Positions 1-7,217 of a stretch of 64,000 bases of DNA are shown piece after piece. Under the pieces are notes generated by a model. That model was given only the letters and a program-made list of their open reading frames with translations. It was not told the origin of the DNA and made no database searches. The position numbers and the translations under genes were made by a program. Position 1 is the first letter of the stretch. Every line of letters begins with the position of its first letter. The stretch comes from JAPPKS01 sp963667895 (lineage in GTDB: Bacteria > Poribacteria > WGA-4E > PCPOR2b), in contig OZ245030.1 of assembly GCA_965223985.1 (NCBI GenBank), positions 1,860,001 through 1,924,000 on the forward strand, written 5' to 3'.

Positions 1-357
1 GCACCCAAGCCCATAGGTAGCCGAATCATCCATCATCAGCGCCATATTGGGAAAACTGATGATGCGCCAGCCATCGTGTACTGCCTCAATAACAGATTGA
101 TATGGCCAATCAGTTCGGTCAGATGGCAGTGGTATCCGCCTCCCATTCGTATAGAGCGACATGCCCAAAACGGGTGATTCAGGTGCTGTACCTGTCGCTT
201 GAATATAAAGAATGTCCTGAACCTTTGGGCGGGCTTCATCCAGCGCATCAATGATTGTCTGCAGGTCATCCGGCATCAAACTGCCTTGCGCCAATTTGTT
301 ACGACACTGCTCAAGCTGGTTTCGGATTCGGGTGAGATGCACTGTTGGGACCGCCAT
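1..357 (-). CDS. Unrecognised small protein, partner of PhyH genes (copy 1, 3' end cut by window)
   Basis: Reading the minus strand from the ATG at 355-357 gives 119 codons with no stop before the window edge, so the C-terminus is missing. The product aligns along its whole length with the intact 119-residue protein at 1336-1695: both have an N-terminal amphipathic stretch, the segment ALDEA/TKPK, WPY near the middle, then DGWRI, FPN(M/L)AL(L/M)MD and TYGLGC. No signal peptide, membrane segment or known catalytic motif is visible and I do not recognise the family. It lies directly downstream of the first PhyH-like gene, the same arrangement as the next copy, so the two genes probably form one transcribed and duplicated unit. 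Function unknown. Confidence 0.75.
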   Translation of the reverse strand, partial: MAVPTVHLTRIRNQLEQCRNKLAQGSLMPDDLQTIIDALDEARPKVQDILYIQATGTAPESPVLGMSLYTNGRRIPLPSDRTDWPYQSVIEAVHDGWRIISFPNMALMMDDSATYGLGC

Positions 358-440
358 GGATTGTCTTAATTGATGATGGGTTGGTCAATATCATCAGGAT
401 GGGGACCCTTATAACACCTAACCCATACAATTCGTACATG

Positions 441-1280
441 CTAAGCTAAGTCGGCGGGTAGACCAGGACAGAATCCTTTCGCTTGTGCCGCGGTTGCTGT
501 TGCGGGCCAAGCGAGTCCGCCAATCCACTCGTAGTTATCCAGTTCCCCGCGCAGCCATAGGTACATCCGTGCGGCATCATGGCAGACGCGCGACCAATCA
601 CGGCGGGGTTCTGGTGAACCCGTTGCGAAGTCTGCGTTCTCTAATCTGAAAGCCGGATCGATCACCCAGTCGCGCGTCGGCGCGGCGGTACGCCAATAGG
701 TATATTTAATCAGATTTCGAATACCTGCGGCTGTGGCAGTAGAAGCACGGTGCCAGATAGAATAGACGGTGATAAAAATAGAACCGGCTGGTGCAGCAGT
801 CTTGTGAGCGTCAGCGATTGCATCAAGGTGTCTCATAAAATGGGATGGCATGGACAGATAGTGGGAGCCGGGCAACAATTCGGTTGGTCCCATCTCAAGA
901 GGCGTCGCTTGAGGGTAGTAAAACAACTGGAGGTAATTGACCTTCGGCACCTGTTGCGAACCGTCGTCACGATGCCAACCGCCGTTGATCGTTCTAGGGC
1001 AATGGACGCGATGGTTGCTGATAGAGAGCGGCAGCCCAAAATCACGACCAAGAAGAGACCTCACAGCACCGGCTGCCGGTGCGTTGCACAATACTTGATC
1101 GGCAAACCATGCTTCTTTCAGGTAGCCGTTAGGGATACCTTCAGGATGCGCATCGCAAAACGCTATGACTCGCTTGTTAATCTCATCGGGTACGACTTCC
1201 TCCAACATTAGGTAGCCGTACTTACAAAACTCAATAATCTGTTGGTCCGTGAGCGTGGGTTCGCAGTCATAGGTTTTCAT
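441..1280 (-). CDS. Phytanoyl-CoA dioxygenase (PhyH) family protein, copy 1
   Basis: 279 residues, the usual length for bacterial PhyH-like Fe(II)/2-oxoglutarate oxygenases. The metal triad is visible: HRD at residues 103-105 (His and Asp ligands) and a distal His at 177 in the segment SIWHRAS, followed by an Arg about 11 residues later that could bind the 2-oxoglutarate carboxylate. The family hydroxylates or halogenates varied small molecules and lipids, so the substrate cannot be read from sequence. The N-terminus carries CEPTLTDQQ...FCKYG, shared with both neighbouring paralogues. No signal peptide, so cytosolic. It sits between two copies of the 119-residue partner gene. Family assignment secure; substrate unknown. 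Confidence 0.9.
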   Translation of the reverse strand: MKTYDCEPTLTDQQIIEFCKYGYLMLEEVVPDEINKRVIAFCDAHPEGIPNGYLKEAWFADQVLCNAPAAGAVRSLLGRDFGLPLSISNHRVHCPRTINGGWHRDDGSQQVPKVNYLQLFYYPQATPLEMGPTELLPGSHYLSMPSHFMRHLDAIADAHKTAAPAGSIFITVYSIWHRASTATAAGIRNLIKYTYWRTAAPTRDWVIDPAFRLENADFATGSPEPRRDWSRVCHDAARMYLWLRGELDNYEWIGGLAWPATATAAQAKGFCPGLPADLA

Positions 1281-1335
1281 CTGATATCCATCATGAGGAG
1301 CGATCGTCCCAATACCTAATCCCGGTCAATCCAGT

Positions 1336-1695
1336 TTACTCCCATTTTTCTAGGATAAATTCGCACCCAAGTCCATAGGTACGTGATTCATCCATCAACA
1401 ACGCCAAGTTGGGAAATTCAACTATCCGCCAACCATCCCGCATCGCCTCAATCGGGGAGTTATATGGCCAATTGTCTTGATCCGGCGGTTCAGTAATCTG
1501 ACCATCCACAACCATAGTACAACCGTGGGCGCCTGACCCGACGGAAGTCCCGCCGGTTTGAAGATAGAGCAAATTTTGGCGTTTGGGTTTCGTCTCATCA
1601 AGCGCATCAAGAACCGCGCGCAGGTCTGCTTCGGTAAGCCCACCCTGTCCAAGCGCCTCAATGCATTGTTCAATTTGCTGTTTTATCTCTTGCAT
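1336..1695 (-). CDS. Unrecognised 119-residue protein, partner of PhyH genes (copy 2, intact)
   Basis: Complete paralogue of the truncated gene at the window start. The ATG is preceded by a GGAGG Shine-Dalgarno sequence about 9 bases upstream, and the protein ends CEFILEKWE. Residues 1-40 look helical and charged (MQEIKQQIEQCIEALGQGG), followed by a Gly-rich stretch and a conserved C-terminal half with WPY, DGWRI and FPNLALLMDES. There are no transmembrane segments and no motif I can link to an enzyme. The consistent position immediately after a PhyH-like gene suggests a subunit, chaperone or substrate-binding partner of the oxygenase, but that is inference from context only. Confidence 0.8.
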   Translation of the reverse strand: MQEIKQQIEQCIEALGQGGLTEADLRAVLDALDETKPKRQNLLYLQTGGTSVGSGAHGCTMVVDGQITEPPDQDNWPYNSPIEAMRDGWRIVEFPNLALLMDESRTYGLGCEFILEKWE

Positions 1696-1844
1696 AAAGC
1701 AATTCCTCCAATTTGACTTTTACCTCATCAATACACTCGATTCAGCGAATGTTCAATATAAAATCCCATCAGTATCGCATTAGCCATGAGTTAAAATGAG
1801 ACCGGACCTCCATGGTCTCAAGCACTTCAGAAGTCTAGATTAGG

Positions 1845-2663
1845 TTACCATTGTGGCGGTCCAGATGGAAACCCATATGATTTATGAATCTGGCTCGCTT
1901 GTGAACCCGAATAGGGCCATGATTGACCACCCATTGTGCGAAATTCGTCCGCTTTGCCGCATAGCCAGTAGAGCTTACGCGCTACGAGCTTGGCAGTCCC
2001 ATGCCCACCATAGTTCGCCGTGTGCAAGTCAAAGTCTGGCTCGATAATCCAATCCCGCTGGGGTGGCACTGTTCGCCAGTAACTCCACTTCAACATATTA
2101 CGCATCCCCTCGGCGGTTGACTCACTCTTGCGGTGTAGAATTGAATACATCGTGATGAAAACAGTACCCGCAGAGGAGTCCATCAGGCGTCCTCCGCGCC
2201 ATTCTATGCCTTGACCTGTAGGGGCTAAATGTGAACCAAGCAATATTTCAGTCGGTCCCATCTCTGGCGTAACGTCCTGCGGATAATAGAACACCTGTAG
2301 ATAATTTACTTCGGGATCGAATACCGAGTCGCCATCGTGATGCCACCCCTGTGCTGGAGCAGGACACTTGGCTCGATGATTACTCATGAGCACCGGCATA
2401 CCGACGTTTCTGCCAAGTATTGACCTCACAGCACCTGCTACCTGCGAATGAAGCAGCACATTTTCGAGAAACCAATCCTCAAGCATGATTGTGCTTGGTT
2501 CTCCGGTCGGATGTCCGTCTAGGTATGCATATGTTTGCTGATTAATTTTGTCTGGAACGACACCTTCCAGCACGATGGCGCCGTGCTTACAGAACTCTAA
2601 CACCTGAGTGTCCGTCAGTGTAGGATTACAATCAAAAGTTCTGCTCTCTTTATCTAGCTTCAT
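1845..2663 (-). CDS. Phytanoyl-CoA dioxygenase (PhyH) family protein, copy 2
   Basis: 272 residues, paralogue of the genes at 441-1280 and 2744-3634. Iron ligands are visible as HHD at 108-110 and a distal His at 177 in SILHRKS. It shares the N-terminal CNPTLTDTQ...FCKHG motif and the ITMYS/YWRTVPPQRDW segments with its neighbours. The ATG is preceded by GGAGGT, and this Shine-Dalgarno sequence lies inside the decayed remnant of a 119-residue partner gene (2671-2709), so the start site was inherited from the duplicated cassette. Compared with copy 1 the loop after the metal site is shortened. Cytosolic oxygenase of unknown substrate. Confidence 0.9.
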   Translation of the reverse strand: MKLDKESRTFDCNPTLTDTQVLEFCKHGAIVLEGVVPDKINQQTYAYLDGHPTGEPSTIMLEDWFLENVLLHSQVAGAVRSILGRNVGMPVLMSNHRAKCPAPAQGWHHDGDSVFDPEVNYLQVFYYPQDVTPEMGPTEILLGSHLAPTGQGIEWRGGRLMDSSAGTVFITMYSILHRKSESTAEGMRNMLKWSYWRTVPPQRDWIIEPDFDLHTANYGGHGTAKLVARKLYWLCGKADEFRTMGGQSWPYSGSQASQIHKSYGFPSGPPQW

Positions 2664-2670
2664 TGTGGAC

Positions 2671-2709
2671 TTACCTCCAATTCTCTATGATAAACTCATA
2701 CCTAAGGTT
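2671..2709 (-). pseudogene. Remnant of the 119-residue partner gene (last ~12 codons)
   Basis: Between PhyH copies 3 and 2 the minus strand reads NLRYEFIIENWR followed by TAA (stop at 2671-2673). This matches the last residues of the intact partner (GLGCEFILEKWE, stop) position for position at the EF-I-E-W core. Nothing upstream in this frame resembles the rest of the family; a stop codon appears within ten codons. I read it as the 3' end of a third partner copy, the remainder lost by deletion. It may have survived because its final codons contain the GGAGGT ribosome binding site of PhyH copy 2. Confidence 0.6.
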
Positions 2710-2743
2710 CTCGGGGACGCCATTCATCTGTCAGCCTCACGCC

Positions 2744-3634
2744 CTAATTTGTCCCTTTGTTGGGTATTGGGCTTATCGGAAATCTGTAGAACCCTTGGGG
2801 CGGATATATCTGTGCCCCGGGTCGAGGCGGCGGGTAACCCATGGGCCAATCTGCACCGCCCAACAAATCCTGGAGTATACTCATATCCCCACACAACCAG
2901 CAAAACATCGCCGCGGCGTCATACCAATCTCGGAATTGCTGCCGGGGGATGCCGCCGAAGCTATATTGAGCCATAGCGAAATCAAAGTCCGGTTCGGCGA
3001 TCCAATCCCGCTGGGGTGGCACCGTTCGCCAGTAGCAGTATTTCAACATATTGCGGAGGCCATGCGCAGTGGACTCAGAACGACGATGCCAGATGGGGTA
3101 AGCTGTTATGAAAATAGTACCAGCTGGTGAAGCCGTGCGAAGTCCCGATCGAATGTTGCCGTAGTGTTCCATCCAACTCTGCAAGCAAAAGAGGAAATGG
3201 GAGCCTGGTACAATCTCCGTAGGACCAAGCTCTACAGGGGTATCCTGTGGGTAATAAAATACCTGCAAATGATTTGTTTCCGAGCCATAGCGTGAACCGC
3301 CATCCCGGTGCCAGCCCTGCGCCGGTGCCGGACATTGCATCCGATGATTAGCCACTCCGACCGGAAAACCAAAGTCCTCGCCTAGAAGCGACCGTACTGC
3401 ACCTGCCGCCTGCGGATTGAGAAGCACGTTCTCAATGAACCAATCCTCCTGTCGAAGAGGTTCCTGTCCATGCTTTTCAATGAATTCAGAAACTCTCCGG
3501 TTGATTTCGTTCGGAACGACACCTTCGTACACCAGGTAACCCTGTTTGCAAAATTCGACAACTTGTGTGTCATTCAGTGTAGGTTCACAGTTAGCTGTTT
3601 GTAATTTCTTCTTCCCAATTTTCACCTGCTGCAT
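2744..3634 (-). CDS. Phytanoyl-CoA dioxygenase (PhyH) family protein, copy 3
   Basis: Third tandem PhyH-like paralogue. I chose the ATG at 3632-3634 because GGAG lies about 10 bases before it and because the possible upstream start at 3676 would fall almost on the predicted transcription start; the resulting protein is 296 residues. Metal ligands: HRD at 109-111 and the distal His 183 in PIWHRRS. The N-terminal CEPTLNDTQ...FCKQG motif is shared with the other copies. It is the first gene of the cassette array on this strand and has its own promoter (3689-3717). The C-terminus has an extra Pro-rich tail (GYPPPRPGAQIYPPQG) not seen in the other two. Confidence 0.88.
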   Translation of the reverse strand: MQQVKIGKKKLQTANCEPTLNDTQVVEFCKQGYLVYEGVVPNEINRRVSEFIEKHGQEPLRQEDWFIENVLLNPQAAGAVRSLLGEDFGFPVGVANHRMQCPAPAQGWHRDGGSRYGSETNHLQVFYYPQDTPVELGPTEIVPGSHFLFCLQSWMEHYGNIRSGLRTASPAGTIFITAYPIWHRRSESTAHGLRNMLKYCYWRTVPPQRDWIAEPDFDFAMAQYSFGGIPRQQFRDWYDAAAMFCWLCGDMSILQDLLGGADWPMGYPPPRPGAQIYPPQGFYRFPISPIPNKGTN

Positions 3635-3688
3635 TACTAGCATTCTCCATTTCAAACGGGAAAAATTCTCACGCAACTCAAATGCGGT

Positions 3689-3717
3689 ATTATACTATAT
3701 ATTGAGTCATACTGCAA
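3689..3717 (-). promoter_or_regulatory. Sigma70-type promoter for the PhyH cassette array
   Basis: On the minus strand a perfect TATAAT (3689-3694) lies 17 bases downstream of TTGCAG (3712-3717). Transcription would start near 3682, about 50 bases before the chosen start of PhyH copy 3, and would read through all the cassette genes. The -35 is weak (only the TTG matches) but the -10 and spacing are ideal. Confidence 0.55.
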
Positions 3718-3730
3718 CCAATAAGAAGGA

Positions 3731-3763
3731 CAATGCCTGAGATTCCCCTAACCTCAGGTATTG
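3731..3763 (-). terminator. Hairpin, possible terminator of the peptidase transcript
   Basis: An 11-base-pair inverted repeat with one G-T pair (CAATGCCTGAG / CTCAGGTATTG) encloses an 11-base loop. It lies about 110 bases downstream of the peptidase stop codon and just before the PhyH promoter, which is where a transcript end would be expected. The following T-run on the minus strand is weak (TCCTTCTTATT), so termination could be inefficient. Confidence 0.45.
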
Positions 3764-3873
3764 TGTAAAATTTTATCGGTCATGTCCTTTCTACACATCA
3801 CCGGTAAATTTGCCATCATAAGCGAGAGCAATCCCAACGAATAGGAGGCATTCAGTTGCACAACGGCTCACAT

Positions 3874-5622
3874 CTACTTCAATTCAAGATTGCCTTCACC
3901 AACTAGTGCCTCAAAAAAGAACACTTTCCAGCGTACGTTTTCAGGATTGACTGACAGCGAAAGGTAGAGCGGATACGTATAAAGCTCTCCAGCCCGTATG
4001 GATTTCATAGGCGTCCTATGCGTAATCACGGATTTTAGCACCGATTCTCCATCTGTTACGGCGATTAGTGGCGCGACCACACCAATCGAATCGTCTGGAA
4101 CAGCGATGATATCCCAATACCTTGAATGTACGGGATTCGGCATTACTGCAAAACGAAATTCCACGTTTTCTCCTCGCCTGGTACTATATGCGTAAGATGA
4201 TGTCTTTCCATTTGAGGAGTAGGATTCCGGTTGCACACTGGGAACAAGAATAACCTGTTCGACGGTCGTTCCAAAATTTTGGATGGTGAGTTGTGCCTTC
4301 CCATCCCGGGTCAACGGCATGTGACGGACAGTTATTGGTAGAGAGGCTTGTAGTTCAATCACCCGTATATCGTAAGGGTGTTTTCCATCGGTCTCAAAGG
4401 CGATATTCAACGCCCCCTCTCCACCGGTGGCTGACAGGCCGATATAATCTGCCTCATAGACATCAAGCCTGTTACCTGTAACGGCAATCGGGTGCGACTG
4501 ATGGTTTCGGTGGAGCCGTAGATTAAGACGCTCGTTTCTATAGCCATACTGTCCTTTTGCAAATTGGGAGTCATCCAAGAAGTTTGCTACCTTCCAATCG
4601 GCAAAGATGGTCGAGAAAGTCTTTGTCACGCCACGTGAGTGCAATGCATTGTTGATTCCGGTAATTCCATTTCCACGGTGCTTTATAACCGCCGCGATTG
4701 TTTCTGGACCACCATAATGTTCGTGGAGATACAGCATCCATATATACGCCGCGCCATAATGCGATAATTGGCTCCGGGTCCCATGCGGCCAATTGACCAA
4801 TGATACCCTTGCATTTCGTTCAAAGGGTGTGACATGGTCTTCAGCGCTGAATCCACATATAAACATGGCATAATCAGAACACCCTTCATTGACCCAAATC
4901 AATTCGTCTTTATCGTGCCGCCAGTGGATAAGATGCTGAAACTCATGAGCTAATACTCCCAACCCCTTCTCACCTCCAGCATCTAGGGGATGGGTGTCAA
5001 TGTAAATCATATCGCGCTCATTGCTATGCACCAGTGTGCCGAATTCTGGATGTTGAAGCACCCCTTGCTGCTGATCGACTGGGCTAAAAAATCCCCCGAT
5101 AAATCCACCGCTGACTGTCACGAGATCCCGAATGTCTAGTAGGAGTATATAGATTCTTTTCTCACCATCAATGTTGGGGGGATTGCCAAATAGTTCAGTT
5201 TCAATTTGATAGATGCCTCGCGTTCGATCAGCCGGTGTCGCATCGTCAAACGCATGCCGGACAGCCTCAACCGTTGCTGCATTGACAGTGTGTTTCCACT
5301 GTGAATCTTCGACGAAGATATAGCAGAATTTCCCAACTTTTTGCAATGTAGTATGAACGATATATTGTTCATGCTTTCTAAAATCAATTGAGAAGAAAGA
5401 CTGGCGGTTGCCTACTTCCATTTGAGGTGCACGCGGTTGGGCAGGCGCCGAAGGATGCAATGTTCGGTTAAACCTGAATCCTTCTCCCTCAAAAAAAAAG
5501 GGAGTGCCATCAATCCAGCCATAAGCCATTGACACTCCCAATACCACGAAGATAATCGTTATATGTCGTAATGGGCAACGCGCAGAACGAGAAACGTAAA
5601 ATCGGATTGGACTGCCTGTCAT
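3874..5622 (-). CDS. Secreted gluzincin-like metallopeptidase (M30-like)
   Basis: 582 residues. An N-terminal hydrophobic segment (about residues 21-35) after Arg-rich residues looks like a signal peptide or anchor. The zinc site is HEFQH at 226-230 followed by WVNEG with Glu at 246, the HExxH...E pattern of gluzincins; this spacing resembles peptidase family M30 (hyicolysin-like). The C-terminal 250 residues look like beta-sandwich domains with no motif I recognise. The start is supported by GGAGGAG just upstream. It follows the TPR gene by 62 bases and probably shares its transcript. Likely an exported protease; substrate unknown. Confidence 0.8.
   Translation of the reverse strand: MTGSPIRFYVSRSARCPLRHITIIFVVLGVSMAYGWIDGTPFFFEGEGFRFNRTLHPSAPAQPRAPQMEVGNRQSFFSIDFRKHEQYIVHTTLQKVGKFCYIFVEDSQWKHTVNAATVEAVRHAFDDATPADRTRGIYQIETELFGNPPNIDGEKRIYILLLDIRDLVTVSGGFIGGFFSPVDQQQGVLQHPEFGTLVHSNERDMIYIDTHPLDAGGEKGLGVLAHEFQHLIHWRHDKDELIWVNEGCSDYAMFICGFSAEDHVTPFERNARVSLVNWPHGTRSQLSHYGAAYIWMLYLHEHYGGPETIAAVIKHRGNGITGINNALHSRGVTKTFSTIFADWKVANFLDDSQFAKGQYGYRNERLNLRLHRNHQSHPIAVTGNRLDVYEADYIGLSATGGEGALNIAFETDGKHPYDIRVIELQASLPITVRHMPLTRDGKAQLTIQNFGTTVEQVILVPSVQPESYSSNGKTSSYAYSTRRGENVEFRFAVMPNPVHSRYWDIIAVPDDSIGVVAPLIAVTDGESVLKSVITHRTPMKSIRAGELYTYPLYLSLSVNPENVRWKVFFFEALVGEGNLELK
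5568..5601 (-). repeat. ACGTTTC-type repeat inside the peptidase leader (copy 1)
   Basis: The minus strand reads TTTTACGTTTCTCGT and continues to CATTAC in a degenerate copy of the stretch at 7137-7163. It lies inside the N-terminal leader codons of the peptidase (FYVSR). Two copies only are visible in the window, both within signal-peptide-like leaders. Confidence 0.45.
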
Positions 5623-5684
5623 TCTTCTCCTCCTCTTTTTATTCCACTAGTCCTTCCATCCTGACCTAGTAGTTTCTTCTACGC

Positions 5685-7193
5685 CTACCTTTCTTCACTC
5701 CCGCCATTACCCCGTTTTCTCAGCTTTTCTTGTATTTCCACATTATCTGGTTCAAGTTGAATGGCTTTCTGCCAAGCTGCGATTGCTTTCTCTTTGTACC
5801 CGACCTTCAGATAGACCTCTCCAAGATGATCCTGAATTTCAACACTGTTGGGAATGTAGTGAACAGCCTTTTCAAGATTCTCTAGGGCGGCGGTCAGTTT
5901 CCCTAGCTTGAAATACACCCAACCCAGACTATCAAGGTAAGCTCCATTTTCCGGCGATTTCTCCAGCGCTTTCTTGATAAGTTTGACAGCTTCGTCCAGG
6001 TTGATGCTATTTTCAGCAAAGAGATAACCAAGCGCATTATATCCTTCATCACGCTCGGGAGCCAGTGCAATCGCTTTTCTGAGATAGTATTCTGCTTTCT
6101 CAAAGTTCCCTAGTGTCTGATAAGCAAGTCCAATCCAATAGTTCGCGTCTACATTGTCCGAATCTTCATCTAAAACCCCTTGCAAAACCTCCATTGCTTT
6201 TTCTTCTTTGCACAAGTACGTATAGAGACTTCCAAGACGCGTACGAAAAACCCTCAGCCCGTAATCGTACTTATCTCGCTCGCTTGGATTAAGCCGGCGG
6301 AGTTCTGTATAAGCATTGATGGCTTTTTGGAGATTTTCTTCCGCAACTTCCGCGATGTTAGTTAATCCAGACTGATTCCAAATTAGATTTTCAAGTTTAT
6401 CATATTCTTTGACATATAATGTTCCCAATTCACGATACACCTGCGGCATATTTCGATCGATTCTGACCGCCCGCTCGTAAGCAGCAATCGCTTCTTGATT
6501 GTTCCCCAATTGAACGTAGGCATCTCCGAGCCTCTCATAGTATATAGGCTGATAAGATTCGATACGCGTGAGTTCTTTGAAAGCGTGCACTGCTGATTTG
6601 TAATCCTGTCGCTTGTATGCATGTCGACCAAGATAGTGATATGAGTCCACGAGGCACCTAACAATTCCTCCCCCAATCTGAACCGTAGTATGATTGGAAT
6701 TGAGTTCAATCACTTTCTCGAATTTTGCAATAGCATCGTCCAAATTTCCAGTGTTGTTATGATGTCGCATCAGGAGAATATGACCCAACAGAAAGTGAGG
6801 AGCTGGCATCTGTGGATTAATTGCAATCGCTCTATGACATTCTTGTTCCGCTGTTCTGATGTTTTGCAAATCTATACAGAGGCTTGCAAATTGAGTATGG
6901 ACAAACGCTGAAGGCTCATATTCACGCAATACCTGCTTATATGCTCTTTTTACATCGGACTGTCGTTTTTCAATCCTTGAGTAAGTCGACCGTAGGTAAG
7001 CTGCCCAAGCTAGTTGAGAATAAACATGCGTTGCCTGTTCATACTCGCGGTTTAACGGCCGATCAATCACAGGAGAATTGTCATCTCCTATCATGTTCGC
7101 CTGGGTGAAGGAAACTACTAAGACAACTAAAATGATGTAATGCGTAATACGTGAAACGTAAAACATGAGAAGAGATGAAGTCAATCTTTCCAT
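5685..7193 (-). CDS. TPR-repeat protein with N-terminal signal/anchor
   Basis: 502 residues. A hydrophobic segment near residues 18-31 (YIILVVLVVSFTQAN) looks like a signal peptide, so the protein is likely exported to the periplasm. From about residue 90 to the end it is a series of 34-residue tetratricopeptide repeats; clear units include AHFLLGHIL, YYERLGDAYVQLGNNQEAI, ANYWIGLAYQTLGNFEKAE, GAYLDSLGWVYFKLGKLTAA and EIQDHLGEVYLKVGYKEKAI. TPRs are protein-binding scaffolds. It begins 24 bases after gyrA and is followed by the peptidase gene, so gyrA, this gene and the peptidase may be co-transcribed. Specific partner unknown. Confidence 0.85.
   Translation of the reverse strand: MERLTSSLLMFYVSRITHYIILVVLVVSFTQANMIGDDNSPVIDRPLNREYEQATHVYSQLAWAAYLRSTYSRIEKRQSDVKRAYKQVLREYEPSAFVHTQFASLCIDLQNIRTAEQECHRAIAINPQMPAPHFLLGHILLMRHHNNTGNLDDAIAKFEKVIELNSNHTTVQIGGGIVRCLVDSYHYLGRHAYKRQDYKSAVHAFKELTRIESYQPIYYERLGDAYVQLGNNQEAIAAYERAVRIDRNMPQVYRELGTLYVKEYDKLENLIWNQSGLTNIAEVAEENLQKAINAYTELRRLNPSERDKYDYGLRVFRTRLGSLYTYLCKEEKAMEVLQGVLDEDSDNVDANYWIGLAYQTLGNFEKAEYYLRKAIALAPERDEGYNALGYLFAENSINLDEAVKLIKKALEKSPENGAYLDSLGWVYFKLGKLTAALENLEKAVHYIPNSVEIQDHLGEVYLKVGYKEKAIAAWQKAIQLEPDNVEIQEKLRKRGNGGSEER
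7137..7163 (-). repeat. ACGTTTC-type repeat inside the TPR-gene leader (copy 2)
   Basis: The minus strand reads TTTTACGTTTCACGTATTAC then GCATTAC, a string of near-heptamer ACGTATT/ACGCATT units, coding FYVSRITHY in the leader of the TPR protein. It matches the leader of the downstream peptidase at 5568-5601. Confidence 0.5.
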
Positions 7194-7217
7194 TTCTTGC
7201 CTATTACTTCTTTTCCC

